Counted from the first letter of the stretch, positions 31,116 through 39,588 are shown. The stretch is DNA of 48,795 bases from an uncultured Eubacteriales bacterium (GCA_934378145.1 CAKXXW010000012.1:1-48795); one strand, 5' to 3'. Program-made: numbers and translations. The notes: generated by a model not told the origin, from the letters alone.

Positions 31116-32669
31116 TTGGAAGCATACGCTCTTGAATTAAGAAATGTCACCAAACGCTTTGGCAGTATCATTGCCAACAAAAATGTAAACCTTGCCCTTA
31201 AAAAGGGAGAGATACTTGCCGTCCTCGGCGAGAACGGAAGCGGCAAGACCACACTTATGAATATGATCGCCGGGATATACTTCCCCGACGAAGGAGATAT
31301 TTATATAAACGGGGAAAAGGTCGTCATTGCCTCCCCGAAGGATGCTTTCAGATACAAGATAGGCATGGTGCATCAGCATTTCAAGCTTATTGATGTATTT
31401 ACGGCAGCTGAGAATATAGTTCTCGGTGTTAAAGACGGAAACAAGAGGCTCAGCAAAGCCACCGAAAGCGTTAAAGCTATCAGCGATAAATACGGCTTTG
31501 AGCTTGAACCCAAAAAGAAGATATATGAAATGTCGGTCTCCGAAAAGCAGACGGTTGAGATACTCAAGGTACTCTATCGCGGCGCCGATATACTTATCCT
31601 TGACGAACCGACCGCGGTCCTTACACCGCAGGAGACGCGGAAGCTCTTCTCGGTCATGCGCCGTATGAAAGAAGACGGAAAGTCTATTATAATCATCACC
31701 CACAAGATGCACGAGGTCATGGAGATCTCCGACCGCGTCGCTATCCTCAGAAAGGGCGAATACATAGACACCGTTGAAACGGCGAAGACAAACGAAAATG
31801 AGCTTACCGAGATGATGGTGGGCAAGAAGGTCGCTCTCAACATCGACCGTACAGATCCAGTAGATCCGAAGGAAAGGCTCCGTATCTCGGGACTCAATAT
31901 AGTCAACAAAGAAAACTTAAAGACTCTGTCGGATGTTTCCTTCAGCGTTTACGGCGGAGAGATCCTCGGTATCGCGGGTATCGCGGGAAGCGGTCAGCGC
32001 GAGCTTCTCGAGGCGGTCGCGGGGCTTCAGCAGATAGAATCGGGTGAGATCACTTACTTTGCGCCTCAGCCCGAGGGAGAGGAAAAATCCGAAGACGAAC
32101 CCGTGAATCTTCGCGACAAGACTCCGCTTCAGATAAGGGATCTCGGAGTAAGGCTTTCCTTCGTTCCCGAGGACAGACTCGGAATGGGACTTGTCGGAAA
32201 TATGGACATCATCGACAATATGATGCTTCGCAGCTACCGCCGCGGAAAATCGGTGTTCGTTGACAGAAAACCTCCGCACGAGCTTGCAGATGAAATAATC
32301 AAGTCGCTCGAGGTCGTGACCCCGGGTGCGACCACTCCGGTGCGTCGCCTCTCGGGAGGAAATGTTCAGAAGGTCCTCGTCGGTCGTGAGATCGCGGCGG
32401 CACCGACGGTCCTTATGGCGGCGTATCCCGTCCGCGGACTTGACATCAACTCATCGTATATGATCTATAACCTTCTCAACCAGCAGAAGCAGCGCGGTGT
32501 TGCCGTTATATTCGTCGGAGAGGACCTTGATGTTCTCACCGAGCTTTGCGACAGGATCCTCGTCCTCTGCGGAGGAAAGATCACCGGTATTCTTGACGGC
32601 AGAAAGGCTCAGAAGGAAGAAATAGGTCTGCTTATGACTAAAGTAGAAGGAGGAAACGCCAATGAATGA
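31116..32669 (+). CDS. Nucleoside ABC transporter ATP-binding protein with two ATPase domains
   Basis: 517 aa, with duplicated nucleotide-binding domains as in the YufO/NupO and sugar (RbsA) groups. Domain 1 has Walker A GENGSGKTT, Q-loop VHQHFKL, signature region MSVSEKQTVEIL and Walker B ILILDEPTAVLTP. Domain 2 has a weakened Walker A (GIAGSGQRELLE), FVPEDRLGMG, signature LSGGNVQKVLVGREI and a Walker B position of MAAYPVRGLD, which lacks the usual acidic motif, as is typical. The start is TTG 31116, supported by GGAGGG 7 bases upstream; no ATG fits the N-terminal ELRNVTKRFG. It overlaps the first permease gene by 8 bases. Confidence 0.93.
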   Translation: MEAYALELRNVTKRFGSIIANKNVNLALKKGEILAVLGENGSGKTTLMNMIAGIYFPDEGDIYINGEKVVIASPKDAFRYKIGMVHQHFKLIDVFTAAENIVLGVKDGNKRLSKATESVKAISDKYGFELEPKKKIYEMSVSEKQTVEILKVLYRGADILILDEPTAVLTPQETRKLFSVMRRMKEDGKSIIIITHKMHEVMEISDRVAILRKGEYIDTVETAKTNENELTEMMVGKKVALNIDRTDPVDPKERLRISGLNIVNKENLKTLSDVSFSVYGGEILGIAGIAGSGQRELLEAVAGLQQIESGEITYFAPQPEGEEKSEDEPVNLRDKTPLQIRDLGVRLSFVPEDRLGMGLVGNMDIIDNMMLRSYRRGKSVFVDRKPPHELADEIIKSLEVVTPGATTPVRRLSGGNVQKVLVGREIAAAPTVLMAAYPVRGLDINSSYMIYNLLNQQKQRGVAVIFVGEDLDVLTELCDRILVLCGGKITGILDGRKAQKEEIGLLMTKVEGGNANE

Positions 32670-33786
32670 CGCGAAAAAAGCCGAGACCGGAAAGCACGGT
32701 CAGAAGCGCGAGCCGCTCATCCACATAACGAAGAGAGCTGGCGTTCCGATCTGGAAGTCGATCATGATACGCGCGATCGCGATCGTTGCCGCGCTTGTCA
32801 TCTGCGGGATCCTTACGATGCTCTTTACGGGCGACAATCCCTTGTCGATCTACGCCTCATTCTTCTTCGGCGCTTTCGGAGATCCGCACAGGATATGGGT
32901 CACAATGCAAAACCTCGTCATCCTGCTCGGTATAGCGCTTGCCGTAACGCCGGCTTTCAGAATGAAGTTCTGGAACACCGGAGCCGAGGGTCAGGTACTT
33001 GCCGGAGGACTTGCGACAGCGATGTGTATGTTCTGGCTCGGAGGGAAGATCCCCGACTGGTTTCTCATCATCGTGATGTTCATCGCGGGTATCGCGGCGG
33101 GAATGCTTTGGGGCATCCTTCCCGCGATATTCAAGGCAAAGTGGAATACCAACGAAACGCTTTTTACGCTTATGATGAACTATGTGGCGATACAGCTTAT
33201 CGAGTGGTTCCTCAAGATAGCCGACAAATCGGGATCCAATACGGTAGGACCTACGGTGCTGAAATACGGCTGGCTCCCCGATCTTTTCGGTCAGAAATAC
33301 CTTTTCAATATCATAGTCGTCGCGGCGCTGACGGTAGTTATCTACATTTATCTGAAATACAGTAAGCACGGATATGAGATCTCTGTCGTCGGTGAGAGCG
33401 AGAACACCGCAAGGTACATAGGAATAAATGTCCCGAAGGTAATAATCAGAACGATGGCGCTTTCGGGTGCTATCTGCGGACTTATGGGAGTCCTTCTTGT
33501 CGGAGTCACATCGCATTCAATATCGGCAAACATTGCGGGCGGACGCGGCTTTACCGCGATCATGGTCTCGTGGCTTGCACACTTCAATCCCATATTTATG
33601 GTATTGACATCGCTTCTTCTCGTCTTCCTCGGAAGAGGAGCCGAGGAGGTCTCGACGAACTTCGGACTCAACCTGTCGTTTTCCGATATAATTACCGGAA
33701 TAATCCTGTTTTTCATAATCGGTTGCGAATTCTTTATAAGATATAAGGTCAATTTCAGAAGCCGTCAAAGAAAGGAGAAAGCCTGA
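32662..33786 (+). CDS. Nucleoside ABC transporter permease 1
   Basis: 374 aa, BPD_transp_2 family (YufP/NupP-like). About nine to ten membrane segments; family patterns include GALFG-type FFFGAFGDPHRIW, LVILLGIALAVTPAFRMKFWNTGAEGQVLAG, NTNETLFTLMMNYVA, ENTARYIGINVPKVIIRTMALSGAICGLMGVL and GRGFTAIMVSWLAHFNPI. A polar N-terminus of about 30 residues comes before the first membrane span. The start ATG 32662 lies within the ATPase gene, giving tight coupling. The end shares bases with permease 2 (TGATG). Confidence 0.92.
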   Translation: MNDAKKAETGKHGQKREPLIHITKRAGVPIWKSIMIRAIAIVAALVICGILTMLFTGDNPLSIYASFFFGAFGDPHRIWVTMQNLVILLGIALAVTPAFRMKFWNTGAEGQVLAGGLATAMCMFWLGGKIPDWFLIIVMFIAGIAAGMLWGILPAIFKAKWNTNETLFTLMMNYVAIQLIEWFLKIADKSGSNTVGPTVLKYGWLPDLFGQKYLFNIIVVAALTVVIYIYLKYSKHGYEISVVGESENTARYIGINVPKVIIRTMALSGAICGLMGVLLVGVTSHSISANIAGGRGFTAIMVSWLAHFNPIFMVLTSLLLVFLGRGAEEVSTNFGLNLSFSDIITGIILFFIIGCEFFIRYKVNFRSRQRKEKA

Positions 33787-34754
33787 TGAAGCTGGTCATA
33801 ACCTTTATCCTGCGTGCGATCATGCAGGGAACGCCTCTGCTTTTCGGTTCGACAGGAGAGATAATAACGGAAAAATCGGGTAACCTTAACCTCGGGATCC
33901 CGGGAATCATGTATATCGGAGGTATTTCGGGAGTCATCGGCGGATTCTTTTATCAGAATTCGGGCGCAAGGCTCAATACATTCCTTGCTATTCTGATACC
34001 GACAGCCTGCGCGCTTCTCGGATCGGCGCTGGCTTCGCTCCTTTACTGCTTCCTGACGGTCACCCTGAGGGCAAATCAGAATGTTACCGGTCTCGCTCTG
34101 ACGACATTCGGCGTCGGAGTCGGAAACTTCTTCGGCGGCTCGCTTATAACCCTCGTAAACAGTGATACCCCGAGCATCTCGCTCGTGAGGCTCTCGAAAG
34201 CGTTCAAGGATCCCTTTGGGATCGCAGATAAGCTCGGGCCGGTCGGCGATCTCGGCTTTATGGTCTACCTTGCGGTAATACTTGCCGTTGCGGCGGGCAT
34301 AATACTTTCAAAGACGAGGATCGGACTCAATCTCCGCGCCGTAGGCGAAGGCCCTGCGACCGCCGATGCGGCGGGCATAAATGTCACGGCGTATAAGTAC
34401 GGCGCGACGGTGATCGGCGGAATGATCGCCGGACTCGGCGGACTTTACTATGTTATGGACTACGCCAACGGCGGTTGGGAAAACAACGCCTTCGGCGACC
34501 GCGGCTGGCTTGCGATAGCGCTTGTTATTTTCGCTGTCTGGAAGCCCATCGTGGGTATTGCCGGTTCGTACCTTTTCGGCGGACTCTATATTCTTTATAA
34601 TTACATAGGCGGCAGTATGGCGGCGCAGCCGTTGCTTCAGATGCTGCCTTACGCGGTTACGATAATAGTTCTTATACTTATCAGCATAAGGAAAAAGCGC
34701 GAAACACAGCCGCCTGCCTCACTCGGACAATCCTATTTCCGGGAGGAACGGTAG
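33786..34754 (+). CDS. Nucleoside ABC transporter permease 2
   Basis: 322 aa, BPD_transp_2 family (YufQ/NupQ-like). About eight to nine membrane segments. Family patterns: TPLLFGSTGEIITEKSGNLNLGIPGIMYIGG, LRANQNVTGLALTTFGVG, SKTRIGLNLRAVGEGPATADAAGINVTAYKY, and GGMIAGLGGLYYVMDYANGGWENN. Its start overlaps the permease 1 stop by one base. It is the last gene of the importer operon; a perfect palindrome begins 5 bases after the stop. Confidence 0.92.
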   Translation: MKLVITFILRAIMQGTPLLFGSTGEIITEKSGNLNLGIPGIMYIGGISGVIGGFFYQNSGARLNTFLAILIPTACALLGSALASLLYCFLTVTLRANQNVTGLALTTFGVGVGNFFGGSLITLVNSDTPSISLVRLSKAFKDPFGIADKLGPVGDLGFMVYLAVILAVAAGIILSKTRIGLNLRAVGEGPATADAAGINVTAYKYGATVIGGMIAGLGGLYYVMDYANGGWENNAFGDRGWLAIALVIFAVWKPIVGIAGSYLFGGLYILYNYIGGSMAAQPLLQMLPYAVTIIVLILISIRKKRETQPPASLGQSYFREER

Positions 34755-34758
34755 TACA

Positions 34759-34799
34759 GACGGTGTTAAAAAACTCATTTTGAGTTTTTTAACACCGTC
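34759..34799. repeat. Perfect 19-bp palindrome after the importer operon
   Basis: Arms 34759-34777 and 34781-34799, loop TTT. The inner part AAAAACTCA/TGAGTTTTT is AT-rich. It can form a hairpin but its 3' side is not followed by T's, so it is not a standard terminator. Confidence 0.8.
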
Positions 34800-34813
34800 G
34801 TGACATCTTGGCT

Positions 34814-34921
34814 CGACGGCTGAACCCCGTCGTTTTGCCGTATAAGAAAACCAAAAGCAAAGAAACACAAGGCAAAAACGCCAAAGATCGCTTCAAAATG
34901 CCGGATCCCGACTGGCATTTT
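34814..34921. repeat. Run of smaller hairpins between the two large palindromes
   Basis: CGACGG/CCGTCG (34814-34832), TTTTGCC/GGCAAAA (34833-34877, long loop) and AAAATGCC/GGCATTTT (34895-34921). Together with the flanking palindromes they fill the intergenic space; the 273 bp between genes hold no convincing coding frame. Confidence 0.5.
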
Positions 34922-34923
34922 GA

Positions 34924-34966
34924 TGGGGCTGTTAAAAACATCGAATTTTTAACAGCCCCATTTTTT
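34924..34966 (+). terminator. Strong terminator-like palindrome
   Basis: Perfect 15-bp stem (34924-34938 with 34946-34960), loop of 7, followed by TTTTTT. It is the likely end of the importer transcript. Confidence 0.85.
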
Positions 34967-35027
34967 GCGAATAAAAGGCACCGTCGCGGCAATAATAATG
35001 ACGATACCGAAATCAGGGAGGATAAAA

Positions 35028-35474
35028 ATGTCTGATACAGTAAACAGAACGGGGGAACTTGCTGCCGCAATATATAAAAATGTGCGCATGGGTTCCGACC
35101 TTATTGTCACTATGATGCCGAAGATCGAAGATCAGCAGCTCAAGTCTGATGTCACCGAGCAGCTCGCGACCTACGAAAAGTATGCCGTTAAGGCAAAATC
35201 GCTTATCAAGCAAGCGGGCGACGACCCGAAGGAAGAATCAATGTTCAGCAAGTGGATGGCGAAGATGGGGATCCAGATGAACACCATGACCGATTCGACA
35301 ACGAGCCACCTTGCCGAGATGATGATCCAGGGGTCGACCATGAATGTCACCGACCTTCTGCGCAAGATCCACGAGTCCGAAAGTTGCGACGGCGGCAGCA
35401 ATGAGATGTCAATTGCCCGCGAAGTCGTCGAGTTCGAGGAAAACAATATCGAAAAGCTCAAGGATTACCTTTGA
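35028..35474 (+). CDS. Small helical protein, possibly a four-helix bundle
   Basis: 148 aa, soluble, no cysteine-rich or membrane part; function not known to me. The sequence is made of long amphipathic helices (ELAAAIYKNVRMGSDLIVTMMPKIED, QLATYEKYAVKAKSLI, NTMTDSTTSHLAEMMIQGSTMNVTDLLRKI, IAREVVEFEENNIEKLKDYL). The layout and the Glu residues in the last helix recall ferritin-like or DUF2383-type bundles, but I cannot prove metal binding. ATG 35028 is chosen for GGGAGGA just upstream. It stands alone and is followed by a clear terminator. Confidence 0.7.
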   Translation: MSDTVNRTGELAAAIYKNVRMGSDLIVTMMPKIEDQQLKSDVTEQLATYEKYAVKAKSLIKQAGDDPKEESMFSKWMAKMGIQMNTMTDSTTSHLAEMMIQGSTMNVTDLLRKIHESESCDGGSNEMSIAREVVEFEENNIEKLKDYL

Positions 35475-35485
35475 GCGGAAAAATT

Positions 35486-35520
35486 ACCTGCTGTCGCAAG
35501 ACGGCAGGTTTTTTGCTTTT
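35486..35520 (+). terminator. Terminator with GCAA tetraloop
   Basis: 10-bp stem (one G-U) with a GNRA loop, followed by TTTTTTGCTTTT. Confidence 0.9.
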
Positions 35521-35588
35521 AGGGCGTATGCAGGTATACCGTGTCGTTTTAGGGGACTTTCCGTCGAACGATTTATGCATGGAATATA

Positions 35589-35617
35589 TTGACAATCATA
35601 TGATATTATGGTAAAAT
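35589..35617 (+). promoter_or_regulatory. Promoter of the LRR lipoprotein gene
   Basis: TTGACA (35589-35594), a 17-nt spacer and TAAAAT (35612-35617). Confidence 0.8.
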
Positions 35618-35651
35618 TTGCCTGTAACCAAAATAAAAAGAGGTGTAAAAT

Positions 35652-36422
35652 ATGGAAACAATGACATGGAAGAAAAAACTGCTGATATGTCTGCCGATAA
35701 TATTTGCGGCGGCGCTTGCGATAACTCTCGCGGCGTGTATGGCACAGGCGGGAAAGAATCTCGACGACCGTATAGGCGAAAAAAGCTCCGATGACGGAGT
35801 GAATCCCGACCTTCTGGCGACGACGAAGGGAAACTATTCGACGGGACTTCTGTTTACGAGCAACGGAGACGGTACCTGCGCACTTGCGGGAATCGGACAG
35901 TGCCGTGATCGGGATATAGTCGTTCCGCAGAGATCCGAGAAGGATGAGAAAGTCATCAGCGTCGCGTCAAGCGCCTTTGTCGGCTGTACGCAGATCTCGA
36001 CCGTTAGCCTTCCCGTGGGAATAACGGTCATCGGAGACTATGCCTTCTACGGCACCTCGCTTACATATATTTCGGTGCCGTCTGCGGTGACATACATCGG
36101 GGAGTACGCCTTCTCGGATTGCGCTTCGCTGACAGCGGTCAATGTCGATCCGGGCAACGAAAAATATTGCAGTGTTGACGGAGTCCTTTTCGATAAAGGC
36201 AGGAACACGATCTTCTGCTATCCTTCCGGAAAAAAGGACAGCGAATATACTCTGCGGCTCGGCATCAGACGCATAGCGCCAGGGGCATTCAATAATTGTC
36301 CGACACTGACCGGGATCACCTTCAACGGAACCGAGAAGGAATGGCAGAGCGTAAAGATCGAGCCGAACAATAATGTTTTTGACAGGGTGAAGGTCAAATT
36401 CGCCAATATATCAAAAAAATAA
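35652..36422 (+). CDS. BspA-type leucine-rich-repeat lipoprotein
   Basis: 256 aa. The signal peptide ends in lipobox LAAC (Cys29). A polar linker is followed by three to four LRR_5 repeats (VASSAFVGCTQISTVSLPVGITVIGDYAF, TYISVPSAVTYIGEYAFSDCASLTAV, GIRRIAPGAFNNCPTLTGITF), interrupted by a short GNEKYCSVDGVLFDKGRNTIFCYPSG insertion typical of these proteins. It ends with GTEKEWQSVKI, a common closing motif. Such surface proteins bind host or bacterial partners. ATG 35652 follows AGAGGTG. It is monocistronic, with its own promoter and a palindrome after it. Confidence 0.88.
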   Translation: METMTWKKKLLICLPIIFAAALAITLAACMAQAGKNLDDRIGEKSSDDGVNPDLLATTKGNYSTGLLFTSNGDGTCALAGIGQCRDRDIVVPQRSEKDEKVISVASSAFVGCTQISTVSLPVGITVIGDYAFYGTSLTYISVPSAVTYIGEYAFSDCASLTAVNVDPGNEKYCSVDGVLFDKGRNTIFCYPSGKKDSEYTLRLGIRRIAPGAFNNCPTLTGITFNGTEKEWQSVKIEPNNNVFDRVKVKFANISKK

Positions 36423-36433
36423 GCCTGAAAGGC

Positions 36434-36473
36434 GGCGTTGCCGAAAAACTCAAACGAGTTTTTCGGCAACGCC
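36434..36473 (+). terminator. Palindrome after the LRR gene, terminator-like
   Basis: Perfect 18-bp stem (36434-36451 with 36456-36473), loop AAAC, followed by only a weak T-rich stretch (ATTTATTATT). Its inner part AAAAACTC/GAGTTTTT is shared with the palindrome at 34759-34799. Confidence 0.6.
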
Positions 36474-36493
36474 ATTTATTATTGCTTCCGCAC

Positions 36494-36522
36494 TTTACAA
36501 GAGGGCAGAATTATGATATAAT
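36494..36522 (+). promoter_or_regulatory. Promoter of the tsaE operon
   Basis: TTTACA (36494-36499), a 17-nt spacer and TATAAT (36517-36522). Confidence 0.75.
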
Positions 36523-36547
36523 ATAAAAAGTAATATTATGGAGCGGA

Positions 36548-37006
36548 ATGATGTCTGAACCTATTTTTGACCTTGAATGCCTCAGCGCTTCGGAGACTGA
36601 AGCGGCGGGCGCGCGCCTTGCGGAGCTTGTAAAGCGGGGGAATTTTCCGCGCTTTGTGGCGCTTTGCGGAGGGCTTGGTGCGGGTAAGACCGCTTTTACA
36701 AGGGGATTTTGTTCGGTAGTATGCCCCGGCGCAGCAGTCAGGTCGCCCTCTTTTGCCATCGTGAACGAATACCGCGGGGCCCCCGATGTGTACCATTTCG
36801 ATGTGTGGAGGATAAAGGACGATGATGACCTTTATTCGACCGGATTTTACGATTACGCCGACCGCAAGGGGATCATAATCTGCGAATGGGCGGACAATAT
36901 ATCCTACGCACTGCCCGGGAGCTACATAAAAGTAAGCTTTGATGGCAACGGCGACGATCCGAGGCATATCGTCGCGGAACTTATAAAAGGAGATGACAGG
37001 GACTGA
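36548..37006 (+). CDS. tsaE: tRNA threonylcarbamoyladenosine biosynthesis ATPase
   Basis: 152 aa, a normal TsaE size. It is the ATPase that helps TsaB and TsaD make t6A37 in tRNAs. Walker A is GGLGAGKT (41-48), followed by the family TRGF; SPSFAIVNEY and VYHFDVWRI are the next conserved parts, and ICEWADNI holds the conserved Glu and Trp. Two adjacent ATGs (36548 and 36551) follow GGAG; the first is used here. The stop overlaps the tsaB start. Confidence 0.93.
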   Translation: MMSEPIFDLECLSASETEAAGARLAELVKRGNFPRFVALCGGLGAGKTAFTRGFCSVVCPGAAVRSPSFAIVNEYRGAPDVYHFDVWRIKDDDDLYSTGFYDYADRKGIIICEWADNISYALPGSYIKVSFDGNGDDPRHIVAELIKGDDRD

Positions 37007-37716
37007 TGTTGATTCTGGCACTTGAAAGTACGGCGCTCGTTGCGTCCGTTGCACTTTGCGAGGATGAAAGGCTCATCGGCGAATACTCTCTGAATAACGG
37101 CAATACACACAGCGAAACGCTTCTGCCTATGGTCGAATCGCTTCTATCGCTTTCGTCGGTCGGTACCGATAAGATAGACCTTTTCGCCTGCGCGGCAGGC
37201 CCCGGCTCGTTTACCGGAGTGAGGATCGGCGCGGCTACAGTGAAAGGGTTGGCGTTCGGAAGAAATAAGCCCTGTATCGGTGTATCTTCACTCGAGGCGC
37301 TGGCATATAATTCAAGGGGCTTTGACGGGCTGATCTGCCCCTGCATGAACGCGCGCCGCGGACAGGTCTACAATGCACTGTTCGACGGGGGCGGCAACCG
37401 CCTCTGCGATGATCGGGCGCTTGCGATAGAGGAGCTTTGCAAAGAGCTTGCCGGAAAAGGCAAACGGGTACTTGTCTGCGGAGACGGAACGGGGATCACG
37501 CTTGACGGTTTTTGCGGAAGGGTCGATGCCGTGCCTGCTCCCGAAAGGTCAAGGTACCAGTCGGCATATGCGGTCGCACAGTGTGCGCTCGCCGAATACA
37601 GGGCGGGGAAGAGGACATCCGATGTCGAGCTTACACCAGTCTATCTGCGTCTGTCTCAGGCGGAGCGGATAAGGCTTGAGCGCGAATCGGGTTCTCTTGA
37701 AAATCTCGGAAAATAA
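37006..37716 (+). CDS. tsaB: tRNA threonylcarbamoyladenosine biosynthesis protein
   Basis: 236 aa, ASKHA-fold partner of TsaD. Motifs: LILALESTALVASVALCED at the start, the dimer-interface region NNGNTHSETLLPMVESLL, AAGPGSFTGVRIGAATVKGLAFG and CPCMNARRGQVYNALF. It lacks the metal-binding histidines of TsaD, as expected for TsaB. It overlaps tsaE by one base, showing operon structure; tsaD is not in the window. Confidence 0.93.
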   Translation: MLILALESTALVASVALCEDERLIGEYSLNNGNTHSETLLPMVESLLSLSSVGTDKIDLFACAAGPGSFTGVRIGAATVKGLAFGRNKPCIGVSSLEALAYNSRGFDGLICPCMNARRGQVYNALFDGGGNRLCDDRALAIEELCKELAGKGKRVLVCGDGTGITLDGFCGRVDAVPAPERSRYQSAYAVAQCALAEYRAGKRTSDVELTPVYLRLSQAERIRLERESGSLENLGK

Positions 37717-37733
37717 ACGGAGGAATTTTTGAT

Positions 37734-38177
37734 ATGATAAACAGAATCGTTATAGGCTCGGACCACGCGGGCTATGAGCTTAAGCTGAAGGTGATCGAGC
37801 ATCTTGAAAATCAGGGGATCTCGGTCACGGATGTCGGGACCGACTCGACCGAGAGCTGTGATTATCCGGTCTTTGCCGATGCGCTCTGCAAGAGGATACA
37901 GCTCGGTGACTTTGAGCGCGGGATACTTGTCTGCGGTACCGGCATAGGTATGTCTATTGCGGCAAACAAGCATTCGGGGATTCGTGCGGCGTGCTGCTCC
38001 GATACCTACTCTGCGCGCCTGACACGCGAGCATAACGACGCAAATGTTCTTTGCTTCGGCGCAAGGGTCATAGGCGAAGGACTTGCCTGCGACCTTGCTG
38101 ATATTTTCGTTTCCACCGAATATATGGGCGGAAAGCACGCGCGTCGGGTACAGATGCTTGACGAGCTGATGAAATAA
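37734..38177 (+). CDS. rpiB: Ribose-5-phosphate isomerase B
   Basis: 147 aa, the usual size. Interconverts ribose-5-phosphate and ribulose-5-phosphate (some members act on allose or galactose phosphates). Motifs: IGSDHAGYELK with Asp10 and His11, and CGTGIGMSIAANK with catalytic Cys67, followed by GIRAACCSDTYSARLTREHNDANVL, as in RpiB. It starts 17 bases after tsaB with SD GGAGG, and ispD follows almost directly. Confidence 0.93.
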   Translation: MINRIVIGSDHAGYELKLKVIEHLENQGISVTDVGTDSTESCDYPVFADALCKRIQLGDFERGILVCGTGIGMSIAANKHSGIRAACCSDTYSARLTREHNDANVLCFGARVIGEGLACDLADIFVSTEYMGGKHARRVQMLDELMK

Positions 38178-38178
38178 A

Positions 38179-38973
38179 ATGAAGAAGACCAAGGCGGAAA
38201 ATATCACCTCTGCCGCGGCTGACATCGTCCGTGCCGCTGCGGGAAGGAAAAAATATAAGCGCACGACCGCCGTGATCCTTGCGGCGGGGAATTCGTGCAG
38301 GATGAAAGGGAAGGATAAACAGTTCCTTACCGTCTGCGGAATGCCGGTTCTTGCCCGAAGCATACGCGCTTTTGAAAACTCTCCCTGTATCAGGGATATC
38401 GTCGTCGTGACGCGCGAGGACAGGATACGCGATGTCATAACGCTTTGCGAAAAGTACGGTTTCAGCAAGGTCTATGCCGTAGTTGCCGGCGGAGAAAACC
38501 GCCAGACTTCGGCATGGCTTGGGTTCAGACAGGTGTCGGATAAGACAGAGTTCGTGGCGTTCCACGACGGTGCCAGATGCCTTGTCGACCCCGACGATAT
38601 AGAAAGGGTATGCCTTGCGGCTTATGAATTCGGGGCTGCGACGGCTGCGGCCGCGGCGACCGACACGGTCAAGAAAGCTACCTCCGGTGGATTTATCGAA
38701 GGCTCGGAGGACAGAAACTTTATCTGGCTTGCGCAGACGCCGCAGGTATTCGGTACGAATCTCTACCGTGCGTCGGGCTATACCGCGCGTGAGGCTGACT
38801 TTTTTGCTACCGATGACTGCTCGCTCGCCGAAAGGATCGGCTTTAAGGGCATCAAGCTCGTCGAAACGGGCAGGAAGAATATAAAGATCACGACGCCCGA
38901 CGATGTTTTCCTTGCCGAGGCACTTATAAGCGCCGAAAACCGCGCTCAGGAGAAGAAAAATGCGGATCGGTGA
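38179..38973 (+). CDS. ispD: 2-C-methyl-D-erythritol 4-phosphate cytidylyltransferase
   Basis: 264 aa. Third step of the MEP (non-mevalonate) isoprenoid pathway. The nucleotide loop is ILAAGNSCRMKGKDKQ with Arg41 and Lys48; AFHDGARCLV, DTVKK, QTPQVF and TDDCSL are the other family motifs. A 28-residue basic N-terminal extension before the catalytic core is longer than usual; no alternative in-frame start is available, and the SD is poor, so translation probably depends on rpiB, whose stop is one base away. It overlaps ispF by 14 bases. Confidence 0.92.
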   Translation: MKKTKAENITSAAADIVRAAAGRKKYKRTTAVILAAGNSCRMKGKDKQFLTVCGMPVLARSIRAFENSPCIRDIVVVTREDRIRDVITLCEKYGFSKVYAVVAGGENRQTSAWLGFRQVSDKTEFVAFHDGARCLVDPDDIERVCLAAYEFGAATAAAAATDTVKKATSGGFIEGSEDRNFIWLAQTPQVFGTNLYRASGYTAREADFFATDDCSLAERIGFKGIKLVETGRKNIKITTPDDVFLAEALISAENRAQEKKNADR

Positions 38974-39448
38974 GGGTTACGATGTTCACCGTCTGATCGA
39001 TGGCAGAAGGCTTATCCTCGGAGGCGTCGATATTCCGTATGAAAAGGGACTTGACGGTCATTCGGACGCCGATGTGCTTGCCCATGCAATAGCCGATGCG
39101 CTTCTCGGCGCCGCGGCGCTCGGCGACATCGGTAAGCTCTTTCCGGATAATGATCCGAAATACCTCGGAGCCGACAGCCTTGTCCTGCTGTCCGAGGTCG
39201 TAAAAAGAGTCGGTGAACGCGGATATTCGATAGTAAATGTCGATTCGACGGTCATTGCGCAAGCCCCGAAGCTCGCTCCGTATATTGACAGAATGAGAGC
39301 AAACCTTGCCGCATCAATGGGGATCCCTGTCGACCTTGTGAGCGTGAAGGCGACGACAGAGGAGCATCTCGGCTTTACGGGCAGAGGCGAAGGCATAGCC
39401 GCAAAAGCCGTGTGCCTTATCGAAGAGAAAAAACAAGGGGGCATCTGA
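38960..39448 (+). CDS. ispF: 2-C-methyl-D-erythritol 2,4-cyclodiphosphate synthase
   Basis: 162 aa, a normal size. Fifth step of the MEP pathway. Metal ligands are Asp8 and His10 (GYDVH) and His42 (DGHSDADVLAH). ALGDIGKLFPDND and the C-terminal GFTGRGEGIAA are intact; the preceding signature reads TTEEHLG, where most have TTTEKLG. The gene overlaps the ispD end, the common ispD-ispF arrangement. A GC hairpin (39437-39457) covers the stop codon but lacks a T run. Confidence 0.93.
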   Translation: MRIGEGYDVHRLIDGRRLILGGVDIPYEKGLDGHSDADVLAHAIADALLGAAALGDIGKLFPDNDPKYLGADSLVLLSEVVKRVGERGYSIVNVDSTVIAQAPKLAPYIDRMRANLAASMGIPVDLVSVKATTEEHLGFTGRGEGIAAKAVCLIEEKKQGGI

Positions 39449-39588
39449 GAAGCCCCCGAAAGCGCGCGGCGGAAGAATCTTATTCCCACATCCTTTGTTT
39501 TGAAATCTCATATCGCCGCCGACACACCTGTATATTACATAATATGTTGAATTTTGTCGTTTGACAATTTTTTATCGGGAGGACTAAA

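Noticed and set aside
34789..35070. Small frames of 75 and 93 aa inside the palindrome cluster
   Set aside because: They are made of hairpin sequence, have no proper SD and no recognisable protein features.
39437..39457. GC hairpin at the end of ispF as a terminator
   Set aside because: No T run follows; it only covers the stop codon.
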